DNA of 64,000 nt, from positions 3,694,445 through 3,758,444 of the forward strand of contig NC_134015.1 of NCBI RefSeq assembly GCF_040712315.1, written 5' to 3'. The translations under genes and the position numbers were made by a program. This DNA comes from Castanea sativa (Eukaryota > Streptophyta > Magnoliopsida > Fagales > Fagaceae). The notes beneath the pieces are model-generated. The model did not search any database. It saw only the letters and a program-made list of their open reading frames with translations, and was not told the DNA's origin. Of the stretch, positions 10,563-23,344 are shown one piece after another. Positions within the stretch are counted from its first letter, which is position 1, and each line of letters starts with the position of its first letter.

Positions 10563-11519
10563 GAGCATCCACAGCCGGGCATGGGTATGCCAAATGCAAG
10601 ATGAATTTAGAATAAAGGCACCAAAAACCCCCCACAGTTGGGCTTGTAAAAAGCAAGTATTGCAAAAAATTTTGCAATACTTCTACAATGCAATTCTACC
10701 TTTAGAATTGCACTGTAGCAGTATTGTAAAAAAAAAAAAATATTTAATTTTACCCATGACCGAACTTTCTCTCTCCTCTCCCTCATCATTTCTGTTCTCT
10801 TCTCTCTTTTCCTTCTCTCTTTCTCATCTGATCTCTCCTCTCTTCGGAGCCAAACACCATCCCCCTCCCAACATCAACATCACACATCACAGTGGTTCAT
10901 TTTTTCTAGTGGGTTGCGATCTGGCAGGTTCTGTGGTCTTTTTTTTTTTTTGCTGCGACCGGTGCTTAAAGGAAGAGGTGGATATGGCTAAAGTGGGTTG
11001 CGGGTCACGGAGATCGGAGTGGGCTGAAGTGGGTTGCAAGTATGGCTGAAGTGGGTCACGGCATGGGTCATAGAGATCGGTGTGGGTCACGGAGATCGGC
11101 GTGGGTCACAGCGAGGTCAATGTTTCTGGGTTTCTGTTGTGAGGCTGGGTTTCTGTTAGTGAGTTTGGTGTTGCTGGGTTTCTGTTGTGACGTTGGTTTT
11201 TTTTTTTTTTTAATATGGGTTTTTGTTCCGGTGGGATTTTGGTGGGCAGTGGGCAGTGGTGGCATGGTGGAGGCGCGGTGGTGGTGGCTGGGCAGTAGAG
11301 GCACGGTGATAGAGGTTGAGGGAAGGTGGAGGAGAAAATTGGAAAAAAATAAAAAATGAAAAATATATTTTATTGCGTAGATATATTATTTTAATGAGTA
11401 GAATAGGAAAATAAAAGTTGGGTTGCTGGAGGTATTGTAAAATGGTATGGTATTAATGATAAAGTGGCTTTTTGGGATGGTAAAATAGGATAAGATTGGA
11501 ATTCTGGCTGTGGATGCTC
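10563..11519. mobile_element. PIF/Harbinger-like non-autonomous element (957 bp), copy 1
   Basis: Terminal inverted repeats GAGCATCCACAGCC at both ends, flanked by TAA on each side (10560-10562 and 11520-11522). Copy 3 has the empty site with a single TAA (about 51850). Inside are a CT-rich stretch (10760-10850), a GGGTCAC/GGAGATCG-rich region and a palindrome around 10650-10730 (TTGCAAAAAATTTTGCAATA). No transposase is encoded; short ORFs inside are products of low-complexity sequence. The 3-bp TAA duplication fits PIF/Harbinger. Confidence 0.88.
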
Positions 11520-12301
11520 TAAGACTCATGGTTAATGGTAGATTCACTTGACTATTTAGTCCTTATAACATTTTAAAATAAATAAATGAAACCTTTTAGA
11601 ATCATGTTTGATTTTTATTAATGTTGGCAATAAAATCATGATCTACATGTATACTTTTTTGTCCAAAGAATTGAGAATTCTTCTCTAACACAGATTAAAT
11701 GTTGGTGAACTCTATAGGAAATGATAATCTCCATTCAATATATATCCATTGCATAATTTGGATTGACCATTAGGTTTAGAAGTATATTCAAATGTAGTGT
11801 CATTCAGAATTTTAAATGATGTGATAATATGCGTATTGTTAAATATATAAAAAAAAATTTAATTGTAAAATGGATTTTTTTTTTTTTTTTTTTTATAAAT
11901 GTAAAATGGACTCTTTTTCTCGATTCCAAGTGAAATAGAGAGTCCATGACCAAAAATAACACAAATCTTGTATTAAAATTCGGAAGGATACCCTAATTAG
12001 TAGTTGACTTCAATATTTAAAATCGTGGCATGTTTCATAATGTGGACAACTTCGGACTACTATAGAATTATTAGATATTATGCATGGACCAAATCGAAGA
12101 TAAATGTTGTAAAGCAAAAAGAAAGAAACAATATATCGCTAATAAATTATTCTTTCTATTTTCAATTCTCAAAACAGTATTTGAACAAGCTTGGAACTGC
12201 ATCTCCATTCCCATGCAGGGACTGATAACCTCATAGATTCTCAAATCTCAAAAAAAAAAAAAATTTTAAAAAAAAATTTAAACACCATCTTTACAAGATA
12301 A

Positions 12302-12416
12302 CCTAGAGCAAATTCAAGAGATTGTTTGCTATAAGATAAGAAACATAAGCATCATAAATGGCATACTTGACCTATTCATGTGAAAAAAACCTTAGCACCC
12401 CAGTAAGAGAAAGTAA
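12302..12416 (-). pseudogene. Exonuclease-like fragment 1 (C-terminus only)
   Basis: The minus strand encodes the last about 38 codons of the Werner-exonuclease-like protein seen intact at 42290-42889, including EQVKYAI and the end SYLIANNLL, with an added base near the ACCTTTTTTT run. It is cut at the TAA of an inserted MITE (12417). The rest of the gene is missing from this copy; the sequence beyond the MITE remnant jumps to the start of the next unit. Confidence 0.8.
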
Positions 12417-12780
12417 GGTTACGTTTCTAGTTTTTGTTTTCTATTTTCAAAAATTTGTTTTTGGGGATATAAAGAAAAAATAATTTTCTTATATTTTTAA
12501 AATAAAAAACATGTTTGGTTAGTTGAAATTAAAAAAATTGTTTTTTGAAGAAAAAAATAGAAAATATATTGTTACTAGGATTTGAAATCTAACACTAACT
12601 CACTAAATGAGATAGATTTATTAAATTAAATGCGCATTTTCATTGACTTTTGAAAACTAGAAACTGAAAGCAACCTTTTGCATGTTTTCAGTTTCCTTTA
12701 CAAATTGAGTTTTGAAAACAGTTTTTGTTTTCTGTTTATTTGGGGTTGCCAAACAAGTTTTTTAGTCTCAAAAAAATAGA
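12417..12780. mobile_element. Left part of a TAA-flanked MITE inside the exonuclease gene, copy 1
   Basis: Starts GGTTACGTTTCTAG right after TAA. The complete element is seen in copy 3 (52761-53734). Its right end is missing here and homology stops at about 12780. Confidence 0.65.
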
Positions 12781-13021
12781 AAATAGCATAAATCATAAAT
12801 TTTTATTGCCAAAATTATAGAAAATAGCATAAATCATAAATTTAATCTCTAGGGAGCAACTATATATTTTTAAATTAACATAATTTTTTTAAAAAAAATT
12901 GCATAAATCATTCCATAAATGCTAGAATAGATTTTCTTCTTTTCCTTTTTTTTTTCCCTTACTTTTGTGGGTATTAAGAAACTTACAGTTGATCATGGAG
13001 GCAATGACATAATAGATAATA

Positions 13022-14159
13022 GGATAAACTACAAATTTGGTCTCTATCCTTTATACTAAATGTCAATTTGGTTCATAACCTTTCAACTGTGTCAATTTGG
13101 TCCTTAACCTTTTTAGTACCACGTCAATTTAGTCCCTACCGTTATCCTATGGATGGAAAAATCTAATTTTTCAAATGGAATAGTAAAGAATTATTTTCCA
13201 TGCCACATCAACTACCAATTATACTGCCATGTCAAATTAAAAAAAAAAAAAAAAATCTGCACACAATCGGATTCATCTCATAAATAATTCTAAAATCCCT
13301 AAAAAGTTTTTCTCTCTCTCTCTCAGATACATTTCCATAGCAACCAAATATCACAAGGAAAGAATATTGCAGTAAAATTTTACATCATTATTGCATTTAA
13401 AGAAATATAACCTTCAGGCCTGTCCTTTTGCCCATTAAATTAAAATAAAATAAAAAGTCTTTCCTTAGGTGCATGAGAGTCCTTCTCCAAGACCATTGGT
13501 CTTTCTTAATTGACCATACACTATCCCATACTTTTTTCTTGGCCAAGAACAAAGCTTTTGGTTAATTCAGTGACTTTGGTTCCATTAACTCCAGTAGCAC
13601 AACAAGTGTATTTTGTGGCCCATGTGGTTCTTCTCCCATGATTGTTGTCTTTCCAATGTTGACCCTAGATTGCCATTATGGATCATAATTGTCTTACTGA
13701 ATTTGGTCTTGTGTCTCTCATTTTGGGCTAGAGGGTCCTCCCTCATTGCTATTGACCTCTCAAAGTTGATCCCAGAAATCACGAGATAGAGAGAACAAAC
13801 CTGCTGCTGCTAAAAATGTTGTCTTCAACTTGATCTTGACCCAAGTGAGAGTGAGAGTGAGGGTGAGGGATATGAATCTGGCGAGAGAGGAAGTTAAGGA
13901 TTTCGGTTTTTTCCCAAATTTGATCTCAATGTTTTGATTTTTTTTTTTTTTTCTAATTTGACATGGCTGTACAAATAGCAATTGATATGGTATGGAAAAT
14001 AATTTTTTGCTATTCAATTTGACACATCAGATTGGAATAACTGAATGACTAAATTGACATTGTAGTAAAAAGGTTAAGGACTAAATTGACACAATTAAAA
14101 GGTTAGGGATTAAATTAACATTTAGCATAAAGGATAAGGATCAACTTTGTAATTTAGCC
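13022..14159. mobile_element. Mutator-like element with long TIRs (1138 bp), copy 1
   Basis: Flanked by a perfect 9-bp duplication TAGATAATA at 13013-13021 and 14160-14168. The ends GGATAAACTACAAATTTGG and its inverted partner GGCTAAATTACAAAG continue as an imperfect inverted repeat for roughly 150 bp (TTTATACTAAATG against its counterpart). These are Mutator-superfamily traits. The middle (about 13390-13800) has no transposase. On the minus strand it has short open stretches that might be captured host sequence, but I recognise no protein. A CT tract is 19 bp here and about 78 bp in copy 2. Confidence 0.85.
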
Positions 14160-14900
14160 TAGATAATATTTAGTCGGAACATGAAATATGTTATGACAAG
14201 AAATCTAGAGTTATGGGTACGTAGTGGGTACTAGTTAAAATAATTGATAAAATATCTTGTTGTCGAATAATAATCTTGGAGTAAAATCGCGTCAGCCCTA
14301 AGAGAGAGATTATGTATCTAATTCTGGTAAGAATTTAATTTCTTAGGGAAAAAAAAGAAAAAAAAAAAGAAGCCTTAGAGATCTTATTCTGGCAAGAATT
14401 TAATTTCTTAAAATTCTTTTTTATTGCAAATTAATAACTCACTCCAGGGGAACAATAAAAGTTACCAGTGCTTCTTAAAAAAAAAAAAAAACAAAAAACA
14501 AATTCCCAATGAACGTTTTCTCAAAAAAAGGGAAAAAAAATAAAATTAAATGCTTTCCCAATGCATACAGTGGCAACTGGCAAGATTAAAATTTAAATGC
14601 TTTCAATTTATTTATTTATTTTTGAGAAGTTGCTTTCAATTTATTTTGGAAAGGAATCCAATATAGGATAGATAATCCAGTAATTTGGAAATATACTTGG
14701 TAACATGGTTGGGACCATTTCATTTACATTAAATAGTATATTTTATTTGAAAACAACATAAATGCACCTCACATTTATGTTAAGAAATCCAATTTGTGAT
14801 TATCCATTCTTTATTTGCATGCCAACATTTTCACAAGGCATATTGTTGTGGTATATACATTTATAGATGTTAGGAGTAATTATTCATAAGTACTGTTGAT

Positions 14901-15217
14901 TATAAATAGACCCTCTTCAACCTTTTCATTCATTAGAATTTTTATTTATTTATTGATATAGCCCCGTGAGATTTTGTGTTAGATGATATTGATCTATCGG
15001 ATCAGTGATTTATCAGATTTGAATATTATGATTAGGTTGAAGACACTTTAGATAATGCATGAATATAGCCCGATTCATCTTCAATCAGGTAATTAGTTTA
15101 TCTTGATTTCTACTTCTTTATATGACAATAAATATTAAGTCATGTCTTTCTCACTCTTTATGTTTGAATTTTCGATTGCAGATTGAGTTTGACAATTTAA
15201 ATAATCCATTAAGGAAC
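14901..15217 (+). ncRNA. Module M2: truncated copy of the spliced hairpin module
   Basis: TATAAATAG at 14901-14909. The arms TTGAAGA (15037-15043) and TCTTCAA (15078-15084) are kept. The donor is CAG/GTAATT at 15088/15089 and the acceptor TTGCAG ends at 15181. Exon 2 is cut after 36 bases at the junction with the RPL10a segment. The short exon-1 frame has a TAG here, against a coding role. Confidence 0.4.
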
Positions 15218-15931
15218 TCTTTTCTTTTTTAACCTTATTTCCATTCATTTCTAATTTGTATATGTTATTGTAATTGTGGGTCAAACTTAGTTACAACTCC
15301 TTATGTTTGCATTTGGATTTGAAGAACAATTGCTTGTTATTATGTGAATTTTTGATATTTTGCTCAATGTAAAAACAATTGTGATGCAATGGATTTGAAA
15401 TGGAATCTTTGTCATAGTTCTTTCAAGTTCAAATGGTAATAAAAATCAAATCTTTGTTTTTTTTTCCTTCTGCTGTGACATTTCATAGCCCATTTGAGTT
15501 ATTTAAACTAAAAATTGAAATCCAAATCCAATCAGCTAATAAGCTAGGATGCCCTGACACGTCATTTGGGGTGCTATATCCGTGTCGCACCTGTGTTGTA
15601 ACAGTGCCCTAGCTGCCTTATCATGTTATTATTATTTAAATTCTGCACATGTTGCCGTATTGTACCCGTCCGTGCAGCGTAGATAATAAGTCAAATGGAT
15701 GTGCCACATTGGCTAATAAAAAACATAGTTGAAATTAATTGGAGAACTTTGTGTTTAATCCCTAAAAGTAAGTTAGTTTTGGATGTATATATGACATTGC
15801 ACCTACAAGTTTTAGGTATAATTTTTTTTTTCTTCCAATTTTGGGATGTATATATGAAATGATGATTGGAGTTGTTGTTTGTACTGCAATGCTGAATGAT
15901 TCATATGTGGTTTATGTTATTGTAAGTACAG
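15218..15931 (+). other. Intron-like sequence upstream of the first RPL10a exon present
   Basis: T-rich, without ORFs. It ends in a splice acceptor (GTACAG at 15926-15931) and so appears to be the 3' part of an RPL10a intron. The exons for about the first third of the protein are absent. The left border is the breakpoint with copy 1. Confidence 0.6.
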
Positions 15932-17326
15932 GCAGAGAAGGTGGGATTGGAGTATATGGATGTGGAAGGGCTGAAGAAGCTCAACAAGAATAAGAAACTG
16001 GTGAAGAAGCTCGCCAAGAAGTACCATGCCTTTTTAGCATCTGAGTCTGTGATTAAGCTAATTCCTCGTCTCTTGGGTCCTGGTCTTAACAAGGCAGGCA
16101 AGTAGTTTTTATGTTTTTGGCTATTGGTTCTCTTTTTGTTGTTGAACAATGGGGTCAGATTTTCTTTTGTGTTTCTGAGGTTTTCCAATGTGGTCTTGTC
16201 TCTGCAGTAGTTGTTCATTATTTGACATTTTTATATCTCAAAAGGTCATTTGTTGGTGCTTCTGTTTGATCTGTATGAGTTTTGTAAATAGGGGTGGGCT
16301 GTTTCGTTCATTGTGCATAGTTGCTTGATGATGTATAAGCTCTTTTGTGGTTCTGAGTTTTTCCAATGAGGTCTTGACTGTTCTATAGTTGGTCCTTATT
16401 TGACATTGCTATATCTCAAAAGGTCATTTGTTGGTGCTTCTGTGTGATCTGTATGGGTTCTGCAATGTGGCTAGGTTGCTTAGTTCATTGTGCTAAGTTG
16501 CCAACATAGAACTTTAATTGGAAATTAGGAAGCTTGGTGGCTTTTTATGTCCTTCAATTGGTTGTTTGTGATTGAAAATATTTTTAATTGTACAGATTGG
16601 GGCACGTGATCTGTTTATTTGCAGGCATTAAGACAAGGGGCTGTAAAATTGTTTGTTTAGTTGTCAACCTTACCATTTACACTCTTTTCTGCGGTTATTC
16701 CTGAAAACTTTAGAACATAACTCTTTAAGTCTTAGTTTGACACAGATCTGCCTTTCCTTTACTGGTGCACTGGTGCACTGGTTAATAACTTGATCTTCTG
16801 ATTTTTTTATAATAAATTTGGTCTTCTGAAAATTTGGGATGCTAAAAATACTTAAAGAATTTTGTTCAACTGATTAGCAGGCTTTTCTTTGTGGTCCCCA
16901 ACTTTTTGTTTTGATTATCATTGTACATAGGTTGGCTACTATTCTGTATCTTTCTTATATCATTCAGGATGTGAATGCAGGTAAGTTTCCAACACTGGTG
17001 ACTCATCAAGAATCCTTGGAGTCAAAGGTTAATGAAACGAAAGCAATGGTGAAGTTTCAACTCAAGAAGGTTCTTTGTATGGGGGTTGCTGTTGGAAATT
17101 GCAGTATGGAGGAAAAGCAGATCTTCCAGAATGTGCAAATGAGTGTCAACTTCCTTGTTTCATTGTTGAAGAAAAATTGGCAAAATGTAAGTTCATTAAA
17201 AACATTCTTAGTGTTTATCTTCCCATTGTTCAGTGGTAATCAATTTTGTGCATTTGGTGTGTGCTTGAATAGGTGAGGTGCTTGAATCTGAAGAGTACCA
17301 TGGGGAGTGCCGTTCGCCTCTATTAA
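15932..17326 (+). pseudogene. RPL10A: Ribosomal protein L10a (uL1) gene, 5'-truncated
   Basis: Three exons are readable: 15932-16097, 16981-17186 and 17273-17326 (stop TAA 17324-17326). They encode [20 protein letters not shown], then [20 protein letters not shown] and [20 protein letters not shown], then [17 protein letters not shown]. This is the C-terminal two-thirds of cytosolic ribosomal protein L10a, which forms the L1 stalk of the 60S subunit. Phases join correctly and there are no stops, so the kept part looks recent or constrained. Intron 1 has a GC donor (GCAG/GCAAGT). The upstream exons and promoter are missing at the 15217/15218 junction. Introns are kept, so this is a DNA-level copy, not a retrocopy. 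Confidence 0.9.
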
Positions 17327-18837
17327 TTCCATTTTGCTGTTTGTGAGAGTTATGTAGGAGAAGCAGCATGAGTGAAATGTTTTTTGAGCATTATGTACGC
17401 AAGACATTCCTTGGGGAATTTTCCTGAGGTCCTTTTTGTTTTCCTTGTTTTGGATTCTTTAGCTTCAAAGTTTAGTTAATGATGATATTTTTGTTTAAAT
17501 TTGATGTTATTGGTTGAGTAAAAAATGCTTCTTATTTTTGTTTTTGGAATGGTTCAGCGGGGTGATTTGATTCAAGTCAGTTCTGTTATTATTATGCTCA
17601 TAAACATGGGCATTTTTTTTATGTTTGAACTTCTCATATGATAAGATAGCTTCATTGCCTTACCAATAGAGAGAAGGAACCTATTGCTTTACTGCCTAAT
17701 AGATATTGAAAATGCTAAAGCTACTAGAAATTTTACTAGAAAAACATTACAAGTTGATGTGGCAAAAATGTGATTAGTGCCCACTTAAACATCACAATGA
17801 ATGAATGCTTGAATTACTTTTATGTGATCAGTAATATGTCAGTTGGTAAGGATTATATAAACTTTCTAGTATCCCTAGCAGCACTCAGTAGCGAAGGCTG
17901 AAGGGTGCTCGGTTCTTTGCTTCAATGATTTTTACTGCACCAAGATGGCCTGGGTGGGAGAAAAATGACTGAAGTCATTAGTCATTAATTATAAGTTGGC
18001 AACAGACCCCTGTAATTTAGTGATTTCCCTTCTGCAATTTTTATAACTGGCATGGATTTGTTGTGTTTGGGACAATATCACTGTCACCTTGGATCAGCAT
18101 TCGTATTGCCTTGTTTTTATGCATCAATCGCAACAAAATCATAAGAAGTGAAAGAACTTTCAAAACATAGACGACTATGATTCAAAACTGGCATAACCCG
18201 AAGCAATCAATGGCAGCATGGGCGTTTGAAGAATCATGGCTCCCTCATGTGTAGAAAGCACGGGGCCATTTTTGAGATAGAAAACGTGTTGTTTAAATAC
18301 GCGTGAATGAAAGTGTTGAGAAAATATATGTTGTTTAAACAACACTACCAAAAGAAAATATATGTTGTTTGTTTAAATAATTAAAACCGTCATTTAAACA
18401 ACACTACCGAACATCCCTTATTGGCTTCATGACCAGCCCACTGTTTGTAAGTTAGCTGGTGATGTTGATTAAATGTAAAGTAAAAGACAAGAATGATATT
18501 CTTCATGTGGCTGCTTCACTATCAGTTCAGCTGGGAAGAACTCAGAAATAGAAAGAACCTGTTGAATGCTACGGGATAGTATGGTTTTAATGGACCACTA
18601 AGGTAGTATTTTGTTATGTGTCTTGCCACACTAGGAAGACTGAGAACTCAAGAATCAAGACAAGCTATTAAGGTATTGTGGTTATTTTTTTATTCCACCA
18701 TAAAATGCAAAATTGAATGAATAATATCCATCCTCTGCGGATATGTGACAATTGGGTTATTTTGAATGTTCCGGCTCCAAGGATATGCAATGGCTGAGCG
18801 TGTTGGATGGGAATGCTAACGGATTTTGTAATATCCA
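17327..18837. other. RPL10a 3' flank and unassigned sequence
   Basis: The first about 200 bp look like the RPL10a 3' UTR (T-rich after the stop). Around 18270-18420 the word GTTTAAA/TTTAAAC occurs in inverted pairs near AACACTACC. No gene or named repeat is recognised. The right border (about 18838) is where similarity to 47268 begins. Confidence 0.5.
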
Positions 18838-19278
18838 TCCTCTTTACTCCCTTCCACCGCCCCTTCAATCCAAACCACCCCAAGTTCCTATTTGATTTCC
18901 TTTTGGCTTTTTTCGGTCTCCATTCTAACAGTGATGCTTCTTTCTAGCATTATCAAAGTCGTTCAACCACTACAGTACTATCTAGATCCATCCCCTCTAG
19001 ATATTGTTTCCAACCACACATTTAAATCACATGGAAGTCGATCTACACAGCGCCACAGAAATCACTCAAGCACACGCCCTCATATGCGCTTCATCTGATA
19101 TCTCCAGCCTTCACACGATATCATGTGTTATGAACATGTCCACATCTGCCTTCATCGTCCTTGTTGGTGCAATGCATTTTTTGGCAATCATTGTCAGCCA
19201 TCACCTAGTCATACCAACTCTCCCTTGGCCCGCATTTGTTTGTTTGCGCCAATATTTATCTCATGCATGTGTTCACAC

Positions 19279-19648
19279 TGTTGGGAATATACACGAATTC
19301 CCATATATTTGAGAAAAAATAATAATAATAACAGAGAAAAATAACACATATACAAGGCAACCACAACACAAAAAATTACAACTTATAAGAAAAATTACAA
19401 GATACAATACAAAGTACAATATTTCTCTTTTAAAACCATGCAACAAATCTCAATTTTAAATAACGGTACTTATATACTGCACAAAAGATCTACAATAGGC
19501 TAAAAGTGGGCCAAAAATTTCCTTAAAATCCAAGTCTCCGTTGTATGGACTAAATCTCAAAAAATTTCTTATTAAATTTATAGTACTTTTATGTAGAATC
19601 AGGTCATAATCCAAATCAAACACAAACTAAATTTCACATAGGCCAACA
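19279..19648. mobile_element. Solo LTR (probably Ty1/copia-type), copy 2
   Basis: 370 bp with ends TGTTGG and CCAACA, flanked by CACAC on the left and CATAC on the right, which fits a 5-bp duplication with one C to T change. The orthologous LTR in copy 3 is at 47711-48388, enlarged by a MITE. No internal region is present. Confidence 0.6.
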
Positions 19649-20170
19649 CATACCCTATCTTGTCTAACATTTTCATATTTTCTTTGATCTTACCGTCTAA
19701 CCTCTAGGTACTTTCATTCAAACTCTACTTTGAGGTTAAGGGATGTTAAAATATATAAATAGTTTATCATATAAATATATCATCAGTCTACATGACTTTG
19801 TAGCGAATGTGGATAATGTGTCACCTCATAATAGAGTGATCATAATTGAGGGCCACTGGATGTTTGTTCTTGTAGTGGCAGTTGGGCCTGTTGAGGTCCG
19901 GGTGACAATATAAAAAGCCTTCTTTTTAGCAATTGGTTTCCTCGATTAAATTAAGAAATTATTATTTTTTGACATTCAAACATTTAAATTATTTAAATGC
20001 CCTCTTCTTTATGCTTTAAAATTTTCTTCTTCTTCTTGTTCTTCTTGTTCTTCTTCTTCTTCTTTTTTTATTTTTAATTTAACGGCAAAAAAATAAAAAA
20101 GGAGGTGACTAGTGAAACACCTAGACCTTGTTTAGATGTGAATCATGTGATCATACTAATTTCTACTATC

Positions 20171-20196
20171 TTTCTCAAAAAAAAAAAAAAAAAAAA
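20171..20196 (+). mobile_element. Ultra-short poly(A) retroposon insertion (26 bp)
   Basis: TTTCTC plus 20 A between 16-bp direct repeats ACTAATTTCTACTATC (20155-20170) and ACTAATTTCTACTACC (20197-20212). Copy 3 has no such insert at the matching region. Confidence 0.7.
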
Positions 20197-20844
20197 ACTA
20201 ATTTCTACTACCTACTTCAAAACACTGTATATTCTTTATGCATTAAGTTCTTATATTTCTTCTTTTAAAAAAATAAAACAAAAAATTTTTATATTATCGT
20301 AGCATAACATAAGTACCACCAATCTTAAACGTGTGAATGAGCGAGTCAAGTCGACTATATTAAAAATTTAAAAGGTTATGAGTTGTAACTAGTTCATTTA
20401 ATTTTATTTTGTATACACATTGGGCTTGATTTATTGCCAAATCAGACTACAAGATATATTTAGTAAAAAAATAATAAAAAAACTCCCTTGTGCTTTGTTT
20501 GTCTCCTTCATCTCTGCTTACAAGATTGTTGAGATATCTTGCCTATCCCATTTTTATTCTGGAAGATGTATAAGTAGTCCAAGATTGATGTATAATAGGC
20601 CACCTTGGGCTGGATTTGAGATTCACCACATGTCAAACAGGAACTCTTTCATTAGGCTAACTTGGGCCGATCCTGGTTTTTACCTTTCAAAAGGAGCCTT
20701 TATTGAAGTCTAATGGGTTGCTGTATTCATCTCTAATTTTCTTTTCTTGTTTTTCATGCATACCAACGCCCTGCGTATATATACACTATACACACACAAG
20801 GTCCAAGAATCATGATTCAATTTCTCATCTCATGTCAAGATCCT

Positions 20845-20847
20845 CAA

Positions 20848-20917
<70 letters not shown>

Positions 20918-20918
20918 A
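20845..20918. repeat. (AAT)n/(ATT)n microsatellite
   Basis: AAT repeats turning into ATT repeats, able to form a hairpin. The matching tract in copy 1 (8122-8165) is the insertion site of element A; copy 3 has only a short run (about 49507-49530). Confidence 0.9.
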
Positions 20919-21313
20919 AATTAAAAAAAATAATAAATAAATAACCACTCATGTCATAACAAAATATTAATAATCTTATTGTCTCATGTCTAGGAGCAAA
21001 TTATATATTTTTAAATTAAAATAAATGATTTGATGATAAACTCTAGGACACATTTTCTTCTATTCCTCTTTTCTACTTTTGTGAGGATTAAGAAAGTTAA
21101 AATTGACCATTAAGGCTTTGATATAATAAATAATATTTAGTAGGAACATGAAACATGTTATGAAAAAAAAATCTAGAGTCAAGAATTCTAATTAGTTTAA
21201 CTAATAAAATCTCTTATTTGTCAAATAATGAATCAAGATTATTTTTGCCTTGTGGTAATTATCATAAAATCATTGTTATAGATTCAAAGCTTATCTTTTA
21301 GCAATGTTACACC

Positions 21314-21316
<3 letters not shown>

Positions 21317-21389
<73 letters not shown>
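21317..21389 (+). repeat. (GA)n microsatellite, copy 2
   Basis: 73 bp of perfect AG repeat, longer than the 39-bp tract in copy 1. Confidence 0.95.
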
Positions 21390-21391
<2 letters not shown>

Positions 21392-22371
21392 CATTTAGTG
21401 TAATTTTAAGCAATATTACACCACTAAACATTTGTTTTATTCTATGTCTTTTTTTTTGAGGGGGATGTTTTATTCTATGTCAATGTCAATTTTAACAAAT
21501 CTACTATTGGATATACCCTCTATGCTTGCAAAATTTGCAAAATTTTAAGATGATTAGAAAACAATGAAAAATAAGTTTTTGTATTAAAAAAAGTATTTAA
21601 ATAACATTTAAAAGTATAAAAGTATTTAACAATCTCATTTATAAAATATATAAATTCAAGTTTTTGTATTATAAAAGTATGCATTGAAGTTGAGTTTATA
21701 GATCTAATAGTAAATAACATTCAATTGGCATGAAATTTGTTATACGTGTTAAAAACATAGAGAATCTGTAATTCAATTATGTGATTTTCAAAATATTAAT
21801 CTCATAAAGTGGAACATCTATTTATTTATTACATATACAAGATAGGATTTGATCTAATTCCGGCAATAATTTTATTTTCCTGTTAAAAAAAAACTATAGA
21901 TCTTATTTTGGAAGGCATATAATTTCCCATGATTCAAAGAACTAATACCAAGGAAACAACTAATTACCAACGCATATAGTGGCAAGATAAAAAATTAAAT
22001 GCATACAATTTATTTTGGTAAGGAATCCAATATATGATAATGATTAGGAAATATACTTTGAAACATAGTTGGAACCATTTCATTTGCATTTTTTTTAGAG
22101 AGTTTTAACTTATGGTGTACGTTCTTATTCAACTATCGAAACTACTTTACCAGTTTGAGCTAATCGAAACTCACGTATTTCATTTACATTTATGTTAAAT
22201 AGTCTATTTTATTTGGAAACATTATAAATACGCCTTACATTTATGTTAAGAAATCAAATTTGTGATTGTCCATTCTTTATTTGCATGCTGAAATTTGCAT
22301 ATGGCCGGCATGTAGCTGTGGTATTCACTTCTATAGATGTCAAGAGAAAGGATATTCATAAGCAATTTTGA

Positions 22372-22773
22372 TATAAATAGACCATCTTCCACCTTTCCTT
22401 CCAGTTCCACTAGAAATTTTTTATTGATGTAACCTCATGAGAGTGTGTATTAGATGACATGATCTATCGGATCAGTGATTTACCAGACTTCAACATTATA
22501 TCTAGGTTGAAGACTTTCCGGGTAATGCATGAATATAGCCCGGTTGGTCTTCAATAAGGTTAGTTTATCTTGATTTCTTCTTCTTTGTGATAATCATCAA
22601 TAGTAAGCTATGTCTTTCTCACTATTTATTTTTGAATTTTTTGTTGCAGATTGTGGTAGATGAATTAAATCTTCCATTCAAGAACTTTAAAATCTCTACC
22701 ATGTGCTATCAATCACAATCACGTATGGAGCATACCTACCTTGAAGGACATAAGAATGTCCGTGAAATGTAAA
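22372..22773 (+). ncRNA. Module M3: putative spliced transcript with hairpin
   Basis: Near-identical to M1. TATAAATAG at 22372-22380, hairpin 22507-22554, intron 22559-22649 with GT and TTGCAG ends. The open stretch of exon 2 ends at the TAA near 22770. It lies 12773 bp from M1. Confidence 0.45.
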
Positions 22774-23163
22774 TAAATTATTTGACCTTTGTAGTAGAAA
22801 TGGCTTAATTAATATTATGCAAAAGAATGTACCTTATTGTTTATCTCGCATTTTGTTGACAAGTGAAGCTTGGGAGATATTAATATAGTGGGTTAATATT
22901 TGATTTCACAACCAACTTGCCTTTGGTCATCTTCCCAAAAAAAAAAAAAAACTGCCTTTGGTCTCAACTCACAACTCAGTTGATGTATGTTATAATCAAC
23001 TTGCCTAATAGCAATTCTTTTTCCCCACAGAGAATTGGATAAACGTAGCAATCCAATGCTTTTGAACTTTTGATAGGTAGGACATAATAATATGACAGTA
23101 AGGTTGGTTTGTTTCTTTGTTTGGGTGTTTTTTTTTGGTCTCACTACATTCCTTATGATATCA

Positions 23164-23221
<58 letters not shown>

Positions 23222-23344
23222 TTGTTTTTGAAATAAAGTATCAAATTTTTAAATAATTTAATAGTTACAATGTGAGAGAAAGGATTTGGACCCTATATTT
23301 AATTTTTATGTTGATCACACTTAGAGATGCCAATTGAGCTATAA

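Larger units (their letters stand above)
8122..15217. repeat. Segmental duplication, copy 1
   Basis: This 7.1-kb block matches 20864-28094 in direct orientation. The offset is 12773 bases at the left and grows to about 12870 through indels in simple repeats and MITEs. It is identical over long stretches by eye. It contains module M1, exonuclease fragment 1, a PIF-like MITE, a Mutator-like element and module M2. The left end is where element A entered the AAT tract. The right end breaks inside exon 2 of M2, where the RPL10a fragment begins. Between these named items the sequence is AT-rich and I see no gene. Confidence 0.92.

Noticed and set aside
10552..11359. Several overlapping ORFs of 60-165 codons on both strands, repeated at 23265-24103
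   Set aside because: They lie in the PIF-like MITE and arise from CT-rich and GGGTCAC-rich sequence. Frames are not kept between the two copies.
19004..19312. 102-codon ORF, also present in part at 47432-47695
   Set aside because: Frameshifted between the two copies, other frames are open too, and no family is recognised.
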